Assembly: GCA_965206615.1 (NCBI GenBank)
Contig: CBDBKI010000005.1
Span: 4,030,001-4,094,000, forward strand
DNA length: 64,000 bases
Direction of reading: 5' to 3'
Origin: VXNE01 sp965206615
Lineage (GTDB): Bacteria; Pseudomonadota; Gammaproteobacteria; Pseudomonadales; Azotimanducaceae
The notes under the pieces were generated by a model. The model was not told the DNA's origin, did not search any database, and saw only the letters and a program-made list of their open reading frames with translations. Position numbers and translations under genes: made by a program. This document shows, one piece after another, positions 35,795-47,700 of the stretch (positions are counted from its first letter, which is position 1; every line of letters starts with the position of its first letter).

Positions 35795-38700
35795 TCATCG
35801 GCCAGAAGACCGGGGTGCCGGTTCCCGCGTGCCGCCGCCCTGCGAGCGCTTCCAGGTGCGCGGCACATCGTGCCCGGGAGCTTCCGCAAGGGGGTTGCCG
35901 TCCGCTCGCAACGCCACGAGGCCAGGCAGGCCCTCCAGCGGCGCCAGGTCCGCGATGCGGTTGTCGCCGAGGTCAAGCGCCTCGAGCTCCGTCAGGCCGA
36001 GGAGGATCCCCACGTCCTCGACCCCGGCGCCACGGAGGGACAGGCGCCGCAGCCCCGTCAAGGCCGCTACCGGCAACAGGTCCGCCGCCACGCCATCCAG
36101 AATCAGCACCTCGAGCGCCGGGAGCGCTGCCAGCGACCGCAGGTCGGCCAGCGGGTTCGCCCCGATATCCAGCGCCATCAGGTTGACCGCGTACTCAAGG
36201 CCCGCCAGATCCGCCACACCGGCACCGCGCGCGTCCAGCGACGTCAGCGCCGCAAGCTCCCGCTCACCGACCACCGCATCCACCGGCTTGCCCAGCGCCG
36301 CCGCGATGCGAGCACGCAGGGCCGCATCCGCGATCGGCACGGCCAACCCGCCAACCGCCGCAGCCGGCACCCCCTGCGCGCGCTGGGTCGCCCTGATCGG
36401 GAACGTCTGCCCCACCCGTTCGCCGCCCAGCCCCGGCACCGCGTACGCATGCGCCCGGTGGTCCCGGTCGTCCACCACCCACAGCGTCCGGCCGTCCGAC
36501 CACAGGCCCAACGGGCTGCCACTGCCCGTCATTTCCAGTAGCAGGCCCGGGCGCAGCGCGCCGTCCGCCAGCCGATAGCCCAACACCCTGTCCCGCAGGG
36601 ACCCCGACACCATCGCCGTGCGACCGTCCGACCATAAACCGAACGGGGTTAGCTGCGCACTGTCCGCCTCGAACAGGTCGAACTCCCGCTCCGGCAGCCG
36701 CGCCTTGTCCGACAGCCGGTAGGCGAATACCTTCCACGCCCCATAGTCCGCCACCCATACCGTCGCGCCGTCCGACCACAGCCCGGTCGGCTGATGGTTG
36801 CCCGCCGCCGCCAGCGCCTCCCCGTCCAGGTCCGCTGCCGGCAGCCGCGTGCCGTCCGACAGCCGCTGTGCCGTCACCCCGCCGTTGTAGTCTGCCACCC
36901 ACAGCGTCGCGCCGTCCGACCACAACCCCGCCGGGAAGCCGCTGCCGCCCCGCAGTCGGATGTCCCGCGCCGGCAGCCGCGTGCCGTCCGACAGCACGTA
37001 CGCCGAGACCTGCCCGACCCGAAAGTCGGTGACGGCCCATAACGTCTCGCCGTCCGACCAGATGCCCGACGGGTTCGGGCCCAATGCGATGTCCCGCTCG
37101 GGCACGCGCTCGCCCCAGGCGCGCTGGAACGAGCGCGCCACGGACACCGTATAAATGCGCACCGTCGCGCCGTCCTCCGCGGTGACGGTCACCGCGATCT
37201 CGTTGCTGCCCAGCGCCAGCGTCACCGTGCGGTGCGCGTCCAGCGTACTGCCGAACCGGTCGGCGACCTCGACGCTCGCACCCGCGTCGTTCGGGGTCGC
37301 CGTCACCGTGGTCGTCTCCACGTCGGCCGCCACCTCCGCCGCATAGCTCTGCCGGCCCGGGTCGAAGGTTCCGAAGTCCACATTCGTCAGTTCCAGCCGT
37401 GACAGCGTGGCGTCGTCAGACGGGATGTCGCTGGCCCGGATCGCCACCGTCACCAGGCCGGCCGCCACACCATCGTGCGTCGCCGTCACCGTCACCGTCT
37501 CGCGGGGCTCCTGCGCCGCATCGTCCAGCGCCGTCAGCGTGGCCGCGACCGAGGTCGCACCGGCCACGAGCGTCAACGGGTTCGCGGACAGCTCGTAATC
37601 GTCCGCCGCCGCCGTGCCACCCATCGACAGCGCGATCGACTGCTCCTCCGCGAAGGTCACCCCGCCCTCGACCGTGACCGTCACGGAAGTTCCGCCGCCC
37701 TCCTCGATCTCGTCCTGTGCCGCCGTCATCGAGAACGTCGCCGCGTCGTCGTCCTCCACGGTCAGCACCGCCGTCGCCGTCTCGCCGAGCACGTACCCCG
37801 ACCCGGCCGCGAGCGTCACCGTCACCGTGCCAGCGCCCTCCACCACGGCGTCGTCCACCGTCGCCAGCGCGAGCCTCTTCTGGCGCTCGCCGACCGCGAA
37901 CTCGATCCGCGTCGGCACCCGACCCGACAGCACCGCGCGCGTTTCCGACACAGTCGCCGCCACCGACAGCGGCGCCCGCGCGGGCGCATCCAATACCACC
38001 GTGAACGCCGCCGTCGAACCTTCGGTCACCGTCGCCGCGTCCGCCGACACCGTAGCCACCAGCGGTGGCGGTGCATCGTTGGCGCGGATCGTGGCCATCG
38101 CCGAGCCGACCGCTGCACCATCGTGCGTCGCCGTCACCGTCACCGTCTCGGCGTCCTCGGCGTGCACGTCCGCCAACGCCGTCAGCGTGGCCGTAGCCGA
38201 CCCGGCGCCAGTCGCCAGCGCCAGCGTCGAAGGCGCCAGCCCGTAGTCCGCGGGTGTCGCCGAACCCGTCGCCGACAGCGCAATCGACTGCTCCCGTGCG
38301 AACGTCACCCCATTCGCGAGCGCCACCGTCAGCACCGCGCTGCCGCCCTCGTCGATCTCCTCCGGCACCAGCGACACGGCAAACGTCGCCGCGTCGTCGT
38401 CCTCCACGGTCAGCACCGCCGTCGCCGTCTCGCCGAGCACGTACCCCGACCCGGCCGCGAGCGTCACCGTCACCGTGCCAGCGCCCTCCACCACGGCGTC
38501 GTCCGCCGTCGCCAGGGTGACGGTCGCGCTCCTCGCACCCGCCTCGAAACGCACCGACGTGGGCGCTACGTCCGCAAGCATCGACCCCGTCTCCGTCACC
38601 GACAACGAGACCTCTCGCGTCAACCAGAGCGGCCGGTCGAGCTCCACCCGGAAAGCGGCCGCGGAGCCCTCGGCCACGCGCGCCGACATCGCCGCAACCG

Positions 38701-41700
38701 TCGCCGCCGGCAGCGGCCGCCGCAGCGACACGGCCACCCGCACGCCGTCCGACGCGCCCCCCTTGTAGCGGCTGTACTCTTCCCGCGGCTGAGTCGTCGG
38801 CGCCACCCAGTAGCGGCGTCCGTTCGACAGCTCCAGCGCCCCTATCGCGTGTCCGTCCCAGTATGCCGTCAGGTCCGTGGCGTCCTCGATCGCCGGATCC
38901 GCCGCCATCCCGAACAGGCCGACGTCGTTCACCACGAACAGGCTCAGTTCGCGCTCCGCCCCCAACGCCGCCGCGTCCACCGTGCCGAACTCGCGACCCG
39001 CCAGCCGCGAGTAGCCGGTTACCTGCTTGTGCGAGAAGTGCGTCTCGAGCGTCATCGTCGTCGCCAGCAATACCTCCTCGCCCACCGCCGGCGGCGCGTT
39101 CGCCGGCGCCGGCCACACCGCGACCGTCGGCGCGCTCGTGCGCCAGCGGCCACGCACGTTGATCCGCACCGACAGGGCTGCGCCGGCGTCCGCCGCAACG
39201 AGCGCATAGGTCGCCGCCGTCGCCCCGGGGATCGGCTCCGTGTCGCGCAGCCACTCGTACCACTCCACTGCCGGCGCGGCATCGCCGACCAGCGCCTGCA
39301 GGACGCTCCCGACCTGCGGCACGCCAGACAGCGACGGCGGCGGGCCCGCGTCCACCACCTCCACCGACACGCTGCCTATCGCTTCTCCGGCCACCGCAGC
39401 CTGGATCTCCGCCGTCTCCGCGGCCTCCGCCAACCCGTCCTCGAGCACCTCGAACGTCGAGGTCACCGACGCCGCGCCCGCTGGCAGATCGAGCATCGTC
39501 GACGCGAGCCGGTACTCGCTGGCATCGAGCCCCGTCACCGACAGCGTCACCGTCCGGTCCGACGCGAACGTCACCCCGTTTGTTATCGCTACCGTGACCC
39601 TCGCCGCGCCGCCTTCCTCGACGGTCTCGGGATGCGCCGTTACCTCGAAGCGTGTCGTGTCGTTGTCCGTCACCGTCACCGCGTCCTCGTCGTACAGACC
39701 GCCTGCGTCGGTGATCCGCAGCGTGAAGGTCACGGCGAACGCTCCGCTCTCGTCAGGCGCCGTGAATGTCGGCGACGACGACGCCGGGTCCGACAGCGCC
39801 ACGACCGTCCCGCCAGTCTGCGTCCAGGTGTAGGTCAGCGTGTCGCCGGCATCCTGATCGCTCCCCGAACCGTGGAGCGTCACAGCCGTACCTGCGTCCG
39901 CGGACTGGTCCTGACCGGCGTTCGCCGTCGGTGGCTCGTTGACGTTCGCCAAGACCACGGTCACATCCGCCGTCGCCGTCAGCGCGCCGTCGCTGACCTG
40001 CACCGTGACCCGGTAAGACCCGTCTCCATCGGCGTCGTCCGGCAACTCGAAATCCTTCCCCTGCGACAGCGACAACACACCCACTGGCGTGAGCGTGAAT
40101 CTGTCCCGGTCCGCGCCTCCGGCCGCGCCCGCGGGAATCGACCACGTCAGGTCCGCCGCATCGGTATCGGCGTCCGTCGCCGACAGGGTCGCCACGACCG
40201 TGTCGCCTTCCCGGACCGTGAACGCCCTCGGACCGGTCACCTCCGGCTCGGCCGGACTGGCCACCGTGAACGCCACCGTCGTCTCCGGCAGCGCCGCGGC
40301 CGAATCCCCGTCCAGCCGGACGACCGTCACGTTGTTCCACTCCGCAGCCGCGCGCGAGCTGCGCAGCCCGACGGATCCACTGGCGTAGGTGTCGTCCTCG
40401 ACCTCGACCAGCAGCGCGCCGTCGACGTGGACGCCGATCGCAGATCCCGCCGCCATCACCTGCAGCCGGTACCAGCGGCCTTCCTCGTAGACCAGCGTCG
40501 CTCTCCCCAGCTCCCGCCAAACCCCGTCGTCCATCCGCCCCAGCACTACCCTCGAGTTGCTGCCCGCGCCCGCGTAGTAGCCGCGGAAGGCGTCCCGCCC
40601 GGGCCGCGGATCGCTGACCCGGAAGATCACCCCGGCATCGCCGCTGCCAGACGTCAGCCGGAGGTCCGCCTCGACCAGCACGTCCGCCGCCTCGAAGCTG
40701 TCGAGCACCGCCTTGCTTTCGCCTTCGCTACCGCCGGCCCCGTAGACGCCACTGTCCACGGTCCATGCCCCGCCGTACTCCGTCCACCCCGCCGCGCCGC
40801 TGGCGAACCCGTAGGTGCGCTCGACGCTCCACGCCAGCGGACGCGCCGTCAGCGTGTACGCGCCGTCGGGGAACGCCCCCGCGACGTAGTCGCCGCCGGC
40901 ATCGCCGAACAGGCTCACCGGCGCCTCCGCGCGCACCATGCGGTCCGCCTTGCGCGGCCCGCGCAGCGCCAGCACCACACCCTTCACGTCCGGCCGCCGC
41001 GCCGCCAGCTCCGCGCGGATGCTCGCCCAGCCCCCGTTGGCCGAAAGGTCCACCGTCGCCCCGTCCGCCAGCGCGCCCAAATCCGGATCCGGCAGGCCGC
41101 CCGCCGCGTCCACTAGCGTGAAGCCCGTCACCGCCGCCGCGTCCGCCGCGTAGCTGCCCGTCACCGTGAACGTCAGCGTCGTCACCGACAGCGCGTCGCC
41201 CGTGCCGCCGGCCCCCGTGTACACCCGCGCCGTCAGCGTATAGCTCCCGTTCGGCAGCGTGTTGCCGCCCGGATCGAACAGGCGCCACGGCGTCCCGGCA
41301 TCCACCGTCCGGTCGAAGTTGCGCGGCCCGCGCAGCTCGAACACCACGCTCCCGACATCGGTGCGACCCGCCGCCACGTCCGCGCGGATCGTCACCGCCC
41401 CCGTGGTCGACGACGACAGGTCCAGTGTCCCGCCGTCGGCGAGCGTGCCGAGGTCGGCGTCCGACGCCCCGTCCGCCGCATCGAGCAGCGTAAACCCGGT
41501 CAACACGCTCGAGGTTACGCCTGCCACCGTGAACGCCACCGTCGTCTCCGGCAGCACCGCGGCCGGATCCCCATCCAGCCGGACGACCGTCACGTTGTCC
41601 CACTCCGCGGCCGCGCGCGAGCTGCGCAGCCCGACGGATCCGCTGGCGTAGGTGTCGTCCTCGACCTCGACCAGCAGCGCGCCGTCGACGTGGACGCGGA

Positions 41701-44700
41701 TCGCCGAGCCCGCCGCGACCACCCGCAGCTGGTGCCAGCGGCCTTCCTCGTAACCCAGCGCCGCGCTCCCCAGCTCCTGCCAAGCCCCGCCGTCCATCCG
41801 CCCCAGCACCACCGTCGAATCGCTGCCCGCGCCCGCGTAGTAGCCGCTGAAGGCGTCCCGCCCGGGCTGCGGATCGCTGACCCGGAAGATCACCCCGGCG
41901 TTGCCGCTACCGGACGTCAGCCGGATGTCCGCCTCGACCAGCACGTCCGCCGCCTCGAAGCCGTCGAGCGCCGCCTTGCTCTCGCCTTCGCCGCCGCCGG
42001 CCCCGTAGACGCCACTGTCCACGGTCCATGCGCCGCCGTACTCCGTCCACCCCGCCGCGCCGTCGGTGAACCCGTAGGTGCGCTCGGCGCTCCCCGCCAG
42101 GGGACGCGCCGTCAGCGTGTACGCGCCGTCGGGGAACGCCCCCGCGACGTAGTCGCCGCCGGCATCGCCGAACAGGCTCACCGGCGCCTCCGCGGGCACC
42201 GTGCGGTCCGCCTTGCGCGGCCCGCGCAGCGCCAGTACGACGCCCTTCACGTCCGGGCGCCGCGCCGCCAGCTCCGCGCGGATACTCGCCCAGCCCCCCG
42301 TCGCCGAAAGGTTCACCGTCGCCCCGTCGACCAGCGCGCCGAGATCCGGATCCGGCAGGCCGCCCGCCGCGTCCACCAGCGTGAAGCCCGTCACCGCCGC
42401 AGCGTCCGCCGCGTAGCTGCCCGTCACCGTGAACATCAGCGTCGTCACCGACAGCGTGTCGCCCGTGCCGCCGGCCCCCGTGTACACCCGCGCCGTCAGC
42501 GTATAGCTCCCGTTCGGCAGCGTGTTGCCGCCCGCACCGAACAGGCGCCACGGCGTCCCGGCGTCCACCGTCCGGTCGAAGTTGCGCGGCCCGCGCAGCT
42601 CCAACACCACGCTCCCGATATCGGTGCGACCCACCGCCAGGTCCGCGCGGATCGTCACCGCCCCGGTGGTCGACGACGACAGGTCCAGTGTCCCACCGTC
42701 GGCGAGCGTGCCTAGGTCGGCGTCCGACGCCCCGTCCGCCGCATCAAGCAGCGTGAACCCGGTCAACACGCTCGAGGTTACGCCTGCCACCGTGAACGCC
42801 ACCGTCGTCTCCGGCAGCGCCGCGTCCGGATCCCCGCCCAGCCGGCCGACCGTCACGTTGTCCCACTCCGCGGCCGCGCGCGAGCTGCGCAGCCCGACGG
42901 ATCCGCTGGCGTAGGTGTCGTCCTCGACCTCGACCAGCAGCGCGCCGTCGACGTGGACGCGGATCGCCGAGCCCGCCGCGACCACCCGCAGCCGATGCCA
43001 GCGCTCCGCCTCGTAGACCAGCGCCGCGCTCCCCAGCTCCTGCCAGACTCCGTCGTCCATCCGCCCGAGCAGCAGCGTCGAGTCGCTGCCCGCACCCGCG
43101 TAGTAGCCGCGGAAGGCGTCCCGCCCGAGCCGCGGATCGCTGACCCGGAAGATCACCCCGGCGTTGCCGCTGCCGAACGTCAACCGGACGTCCGCCTCGA
43201 GCACCACGTCCGCCGCCTCGAAGCCGTCGAGCGCCGCCTTGCTCTCGCCTTCGCCGCCGCCGGCCCCATAGACGCCACTATCCACGGTCCATGCGCCGCC
43301 GTACTCCGTCCACCCCGCCGCGCCGCTGGCGAACCCGTACGAGCGCTCGGCGCTCCCCGCCAGGGGACGCGCCGTCAGCGTGTACGCACCGTCGGGGAAC
43401 GCCCCCGCGACGTAGTCGCCGCCAGCGTCGCCAAACAGGCTCACCGGCGCCTCCGCGGGCACCGTGCGGTCCGCCTCGCGCGGCCCGCGCAGCGCCAGCA
43501 CGACGCTCCTCACGTCCGGCCGCCGCGCCGCCAGCTCCGCGCGGATGCTCGCCCAGCCCCCCGCCGCCGAAAGGTTCACCGTGGCCCCGTCCGCCAGCGC
43601 GCCCAGATCCGGATCCGGCAGACCGCCCGCCGCGTCCACCAGCGTGAAGCCCGTCACCGCCCCCGCGGCCGCGTCGTAGCTGCCCGTCACCGTGAACGTC
43701 ACCGTCGTCACCGGCAGCGCGTCGCCCGTGCCGCCGGCCCCCGTGTACGCCCGCGCCGTCAACGTGTAGCTCCCGTTCGGCAGCGTGTTGCCGCCCGGAC
43801 CGAACAGGCGCCACGGCGCCCCGGCATCCACCGTCCGGTCGAAGTCGCGCGGCCCGCGCAGCTCGAACACCACGCTCCCGATGTCGGCGCGACGCGCCGC
43901 CAGGTCCGCGCGGATCGTCACCGCCCCCGTCGTCGACGACGACAGGTCCAGCGTCCCACCGTCGGCGAGCGTGCCGAGGTCGGCGTCCGACGCCGCGTCC
44001 GCCGCGTCGAGCAGCGTGAAGCCCGTCACCGGCGCCGCCGTCGCCGCGTGGCTGCCCGTCACCGTGAAGGCGACCGACGCCGCCGCCAGCGCATCGCCGC
44101 CGCCGCTACGCCCGTCGTAGGGCCGCGCCGTCAGCGTGTAGGCACCGTTCGGCAGCGCCCTGCCCGCGTAGTCCGCCGCCACCGCCGCGTCGTCGTCGCC
44201 GAACAGCGAGAACGGCGGCCCGTCGTCCGTGTGCGTGACGTCGCGCGGTCCGCGCAGTTCGAACACCACGCTGCGTACGTCCGACCGCTCCGCCGCGATC
44301 TCCGCCCGGATGCTCCCCGCACCGCCCGTCAGCACCGTGGCGTCCACCGTGGCGGCGTTCACCAGGGCACCCACGTCCGCGTCCGGCACAGCGCCCGCGT
44401 TCACCAGAGTGAACCCGCTCACCGGGGCGATGTCCAACGGCGGCTCCCCCACCGTGAACACGACCGTCTGCATCGTCCCTCTCGCGCCGCCGTTCCGACC
44501 GGCGAGCGGTGTCGCCTCCAGATAGTAGCGCCCCAGGGGCAGCCGCCGGCCCCGGATGTCCCCGGCCCTCCAATCGTCCCCGAACACGGTAAACGGCGAC
44601 CCGTCGTTGGGCTCGATCCGATTCGCCGTCACCGGTCCCGAGAGCCGCAGCCGGATGCTGCCGATCCCCGTGAGATCGTCGACATCGGCCCGGATGCCGT

Positions 44701-47700
44701 ACTCGCCCCCTCCGGAGCCGGGTAGGTACACTGTGCCGTCCTCCGGGAGCGGGCCGATGTCCGGGTCCGGCGGCCCGCCCGCCGCATCGATCAGCGTAAA
44801 TCCCGTCACCCGCGTCTGCGGCTGCGGGCTGTCCGTCACCGTGAACGTCACCGTCGTCTCCGGCAGCGCGTCGCCGCCGCCCCCGGCCTCCGTGAACGGC
44901 CGCGCCGTCAGCCTGTAGGTCCCGTCCGGCAGCGCCCCGCCGAAGACGTCGTCGCCGGCGCCGCCGAACAGCAGGTAGGGGGCGGCGTCCGCTGTGCGCG
45001 TCACCGAAACCGGGCCCCGCAGTTCCAACCGCACGCTACCCGCCAGCCCCGGCTCCGCCAGTTCGGCGCGGACGCTCTGCTCGTCCGTCTCCAGATCCGC
45101 GAAGCTCAGCGTCGCACCGTCCGCGATGGCCATGACGTCCACGTCCGGCGCCGGCCCGCCCGCATCGATCAGCGTGAACCCCGTCACTACCCTCGGCACG
45201 CCCCCCGTCACCGTGAACGCCACCGTCGTCTCCGGCCGCGCCGCGGCCGGATCCCCGCCCAGCCGGCCGACCGTCACGTTGTCCCACTCCGCGGCCGCGC
45301 GCGAACTCCGCAAACCGACGGATCCGCTGGCGTAGGTGTCGTCCTCGACCTCGAGCAGCAGCGCGCCGTCGACGTGGACGCGGATCGCCGAGCCCGCCGC
45401 CACCACCCGCAGCCGGTACCAGCGGCCTTCCTCGTAGACCAGCGCCGCGCTCCCCAACTCCTGCCAGCTCCCGCCGTCCATCCTTCCGAGCACCACCGTC
45501 GAATCGCTGCCCGCGCCCGCGTAGTAGCCGCGGAAGGCGTCCCGCCCGGGCTGCGGATCGCCGACCCGGAAGATCACCCCGGCATTGCCGCTGCCAGACG
45601 TCAGCCGGACGTCAGCCTCGACCAGCACGTCCGCCGCCTCGAAGTCGTCGGGCACGGCCTTGCTTTCGCCGCCGCTGGCGCCGGCCCCGTAGACGCCACT
45701 TTCCACGGTCCATGCGCCACCGTATTCCGTCCACGCCGCCGCGCCGTCGGGGAACCCGTAGGTGCGCTCGGCGCTCCACACCCGGGGGCGTGCTGTCAGC
45801 GTGTACGCGCCGTCGGGGAACGCCCCCGCGACGTAGTCGCCGCCGGCGGCGCCGAACAGGCTCACCGGCGCCTCCGCGAGCGCCGTGTGGTCCGCCTTGC
45901 GCGGGCCGCGCAGCGCCAGCACGACGCCCGTCACGCCCGGGCGCCGAGCCGCCAGCTCCGCGCGGATGCTCGCCCAGCCCCCCATCGCCGAAAGGTTCAC
46001 CGTCGCCCCGTCCGCCAGCGCGCCCAAATCCGGATCCGGCAGACCGCCCGCAGCGTCCACCAGCGTGAAGCCCGTCACCACTCTCGGGTGGCCTCCCGTC
46101 ACCGTGAACGCCACCGTCGTCTCCGGCAGCACTGCGGCCGGACCCCCGTCCAGCCGGACGACCGTCACGTTGTCCCACTCCGCAGCCGCGCGCGAACTGC
46201 GCAGCCCGACGGACCCGCTGGCGTAGGTGTCGTCCTCGACCTCGAGCAGCAGCGCGCCGTCGACGTGGACGCCGATCGCCGAGCCCGCCGCGACCACCCG
46301 CAGCCGGTACCAGCGGCCTTCCTCGTAACCCAGCGCCGCGCTCCCCAGCTCCTGCCAAACTCCGTCGTCCATCCTTCCGAGCACCACCGTCGAATTGCTG
46401 CCCGCGCCTGCGTAGTAGCCGCGGAAGGCGTCCCGCCCGGGCTGCGGATCGCCGACCCGGAAGATCACCCCGGCATTGCCGCTGCCAGACGTCAGCCGCA
46501 CGTCCGCCTCGACCAGCACGTCCGCCGCCTCGAAGCCGTCGGGCACGGCCTTGCTTTCGCCGCCGCCGCTGGCCCGGTAGACGCCGTTCGCCGCGCGCCA
46601 CGTGCCGCCGTACTCCGTCCACCCCGCCGCGCCGCCGGTGAACCCGTAGGCGCTCCCCGCCAGGGGACGCGCCGTCAGCGTGTACGCACCGTCGGGAAAC
46701 GCCCCCGCGACGTAGTCGCCGCCGGCATCGCCGAACAGGCTCACCGGCGCCTCCGCGAGCACCGTGCGGTCCGCCTCCCAGGGCCCGCGCAGCGCGAGCA
46801 CCACGCCCGTCACGTCCGGGCGCCGCGCCGCCAGCTCCGCGCGCACGCTCGCCCAACCCCCCGTCGCCGAAAGGTTCACCGTCGCCCCGTCCGCCAGCGC
46901 GCCCAGATCCGGATCCGGCAGGCCGCCCGCCGCGTCCACCAGCGTGAAGCCCGTCACCGCGGCCGCGTCGTGGCTGCCCGTCACCGTGAACGTCACCGTC
47001 GTCACCGGCAGCGCGTCGCCCGTGCCGCCGGCCCCCGTGTACGCCCGCGCCGTCAGCGTGTAGCTCCCGTTCGGCAGCGTGTTGCCGCCCGCACCGAACA
47101 GGCGCCACGGCCTCCCGGCGTCCACCGTCCGGTCGAAGTTGCGCGGCCCGCGCAGCTCGAACACCACGCTCCCGACGTCGGTGCGCCAGGCCGCCAGGTT
47201 CGCGCGGACCGTCACCGCCCCCGTGGTCGTCGACGACAGGTCCAGCGTCGCGCCGTCGGCGAGCGTGCCGAGGTCGGCGTCCAACGCCCCGTCCGCCGCA
47301 TCGAGCAGCGTGAACCCCGTCACCGGGCTCGCGTACCCCCCGGTCAGCGTGAACGCCACCGTCGTCTCCGGCAGCGCCACGGCCGGATCCCCGTCCAGCC
47401 GGCCGACCGTCACGTTGTCCCACTCCGCGGCCGCGCGCCAGCTGCGCAGCCCGACGGACCCGCTGGCGTAGGTGTCGTCCTCGACCTCGACCAGCAGCGC
47501 GCCGTCGACGTGGACGCCGATCGCCGAGCCCGCCGCCACCACCCGCAGCCGGTACCAGCGCTCCGCCTCGTAGACCAGCGCCGCGCTCCCCAGCTCCCGC
47601 CAGACTCCGTCGTCCATCCGCCCGAGCACCAGCGTCGAGTCGGTGCCCGCGCCCGCGTAGTAGCCGCGGAAGGCGTCCCGCCCGGGCTGCGGATCGCCGA

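Noticed and set aside
37475..41116. Long plus-strand frames (also 45,374-48,049 and 48,233-51,382) opposite gene C
   Set aside because: Repetitive Arg/His-rich peptides that repeat because gene C repeats; no start signals or domains.
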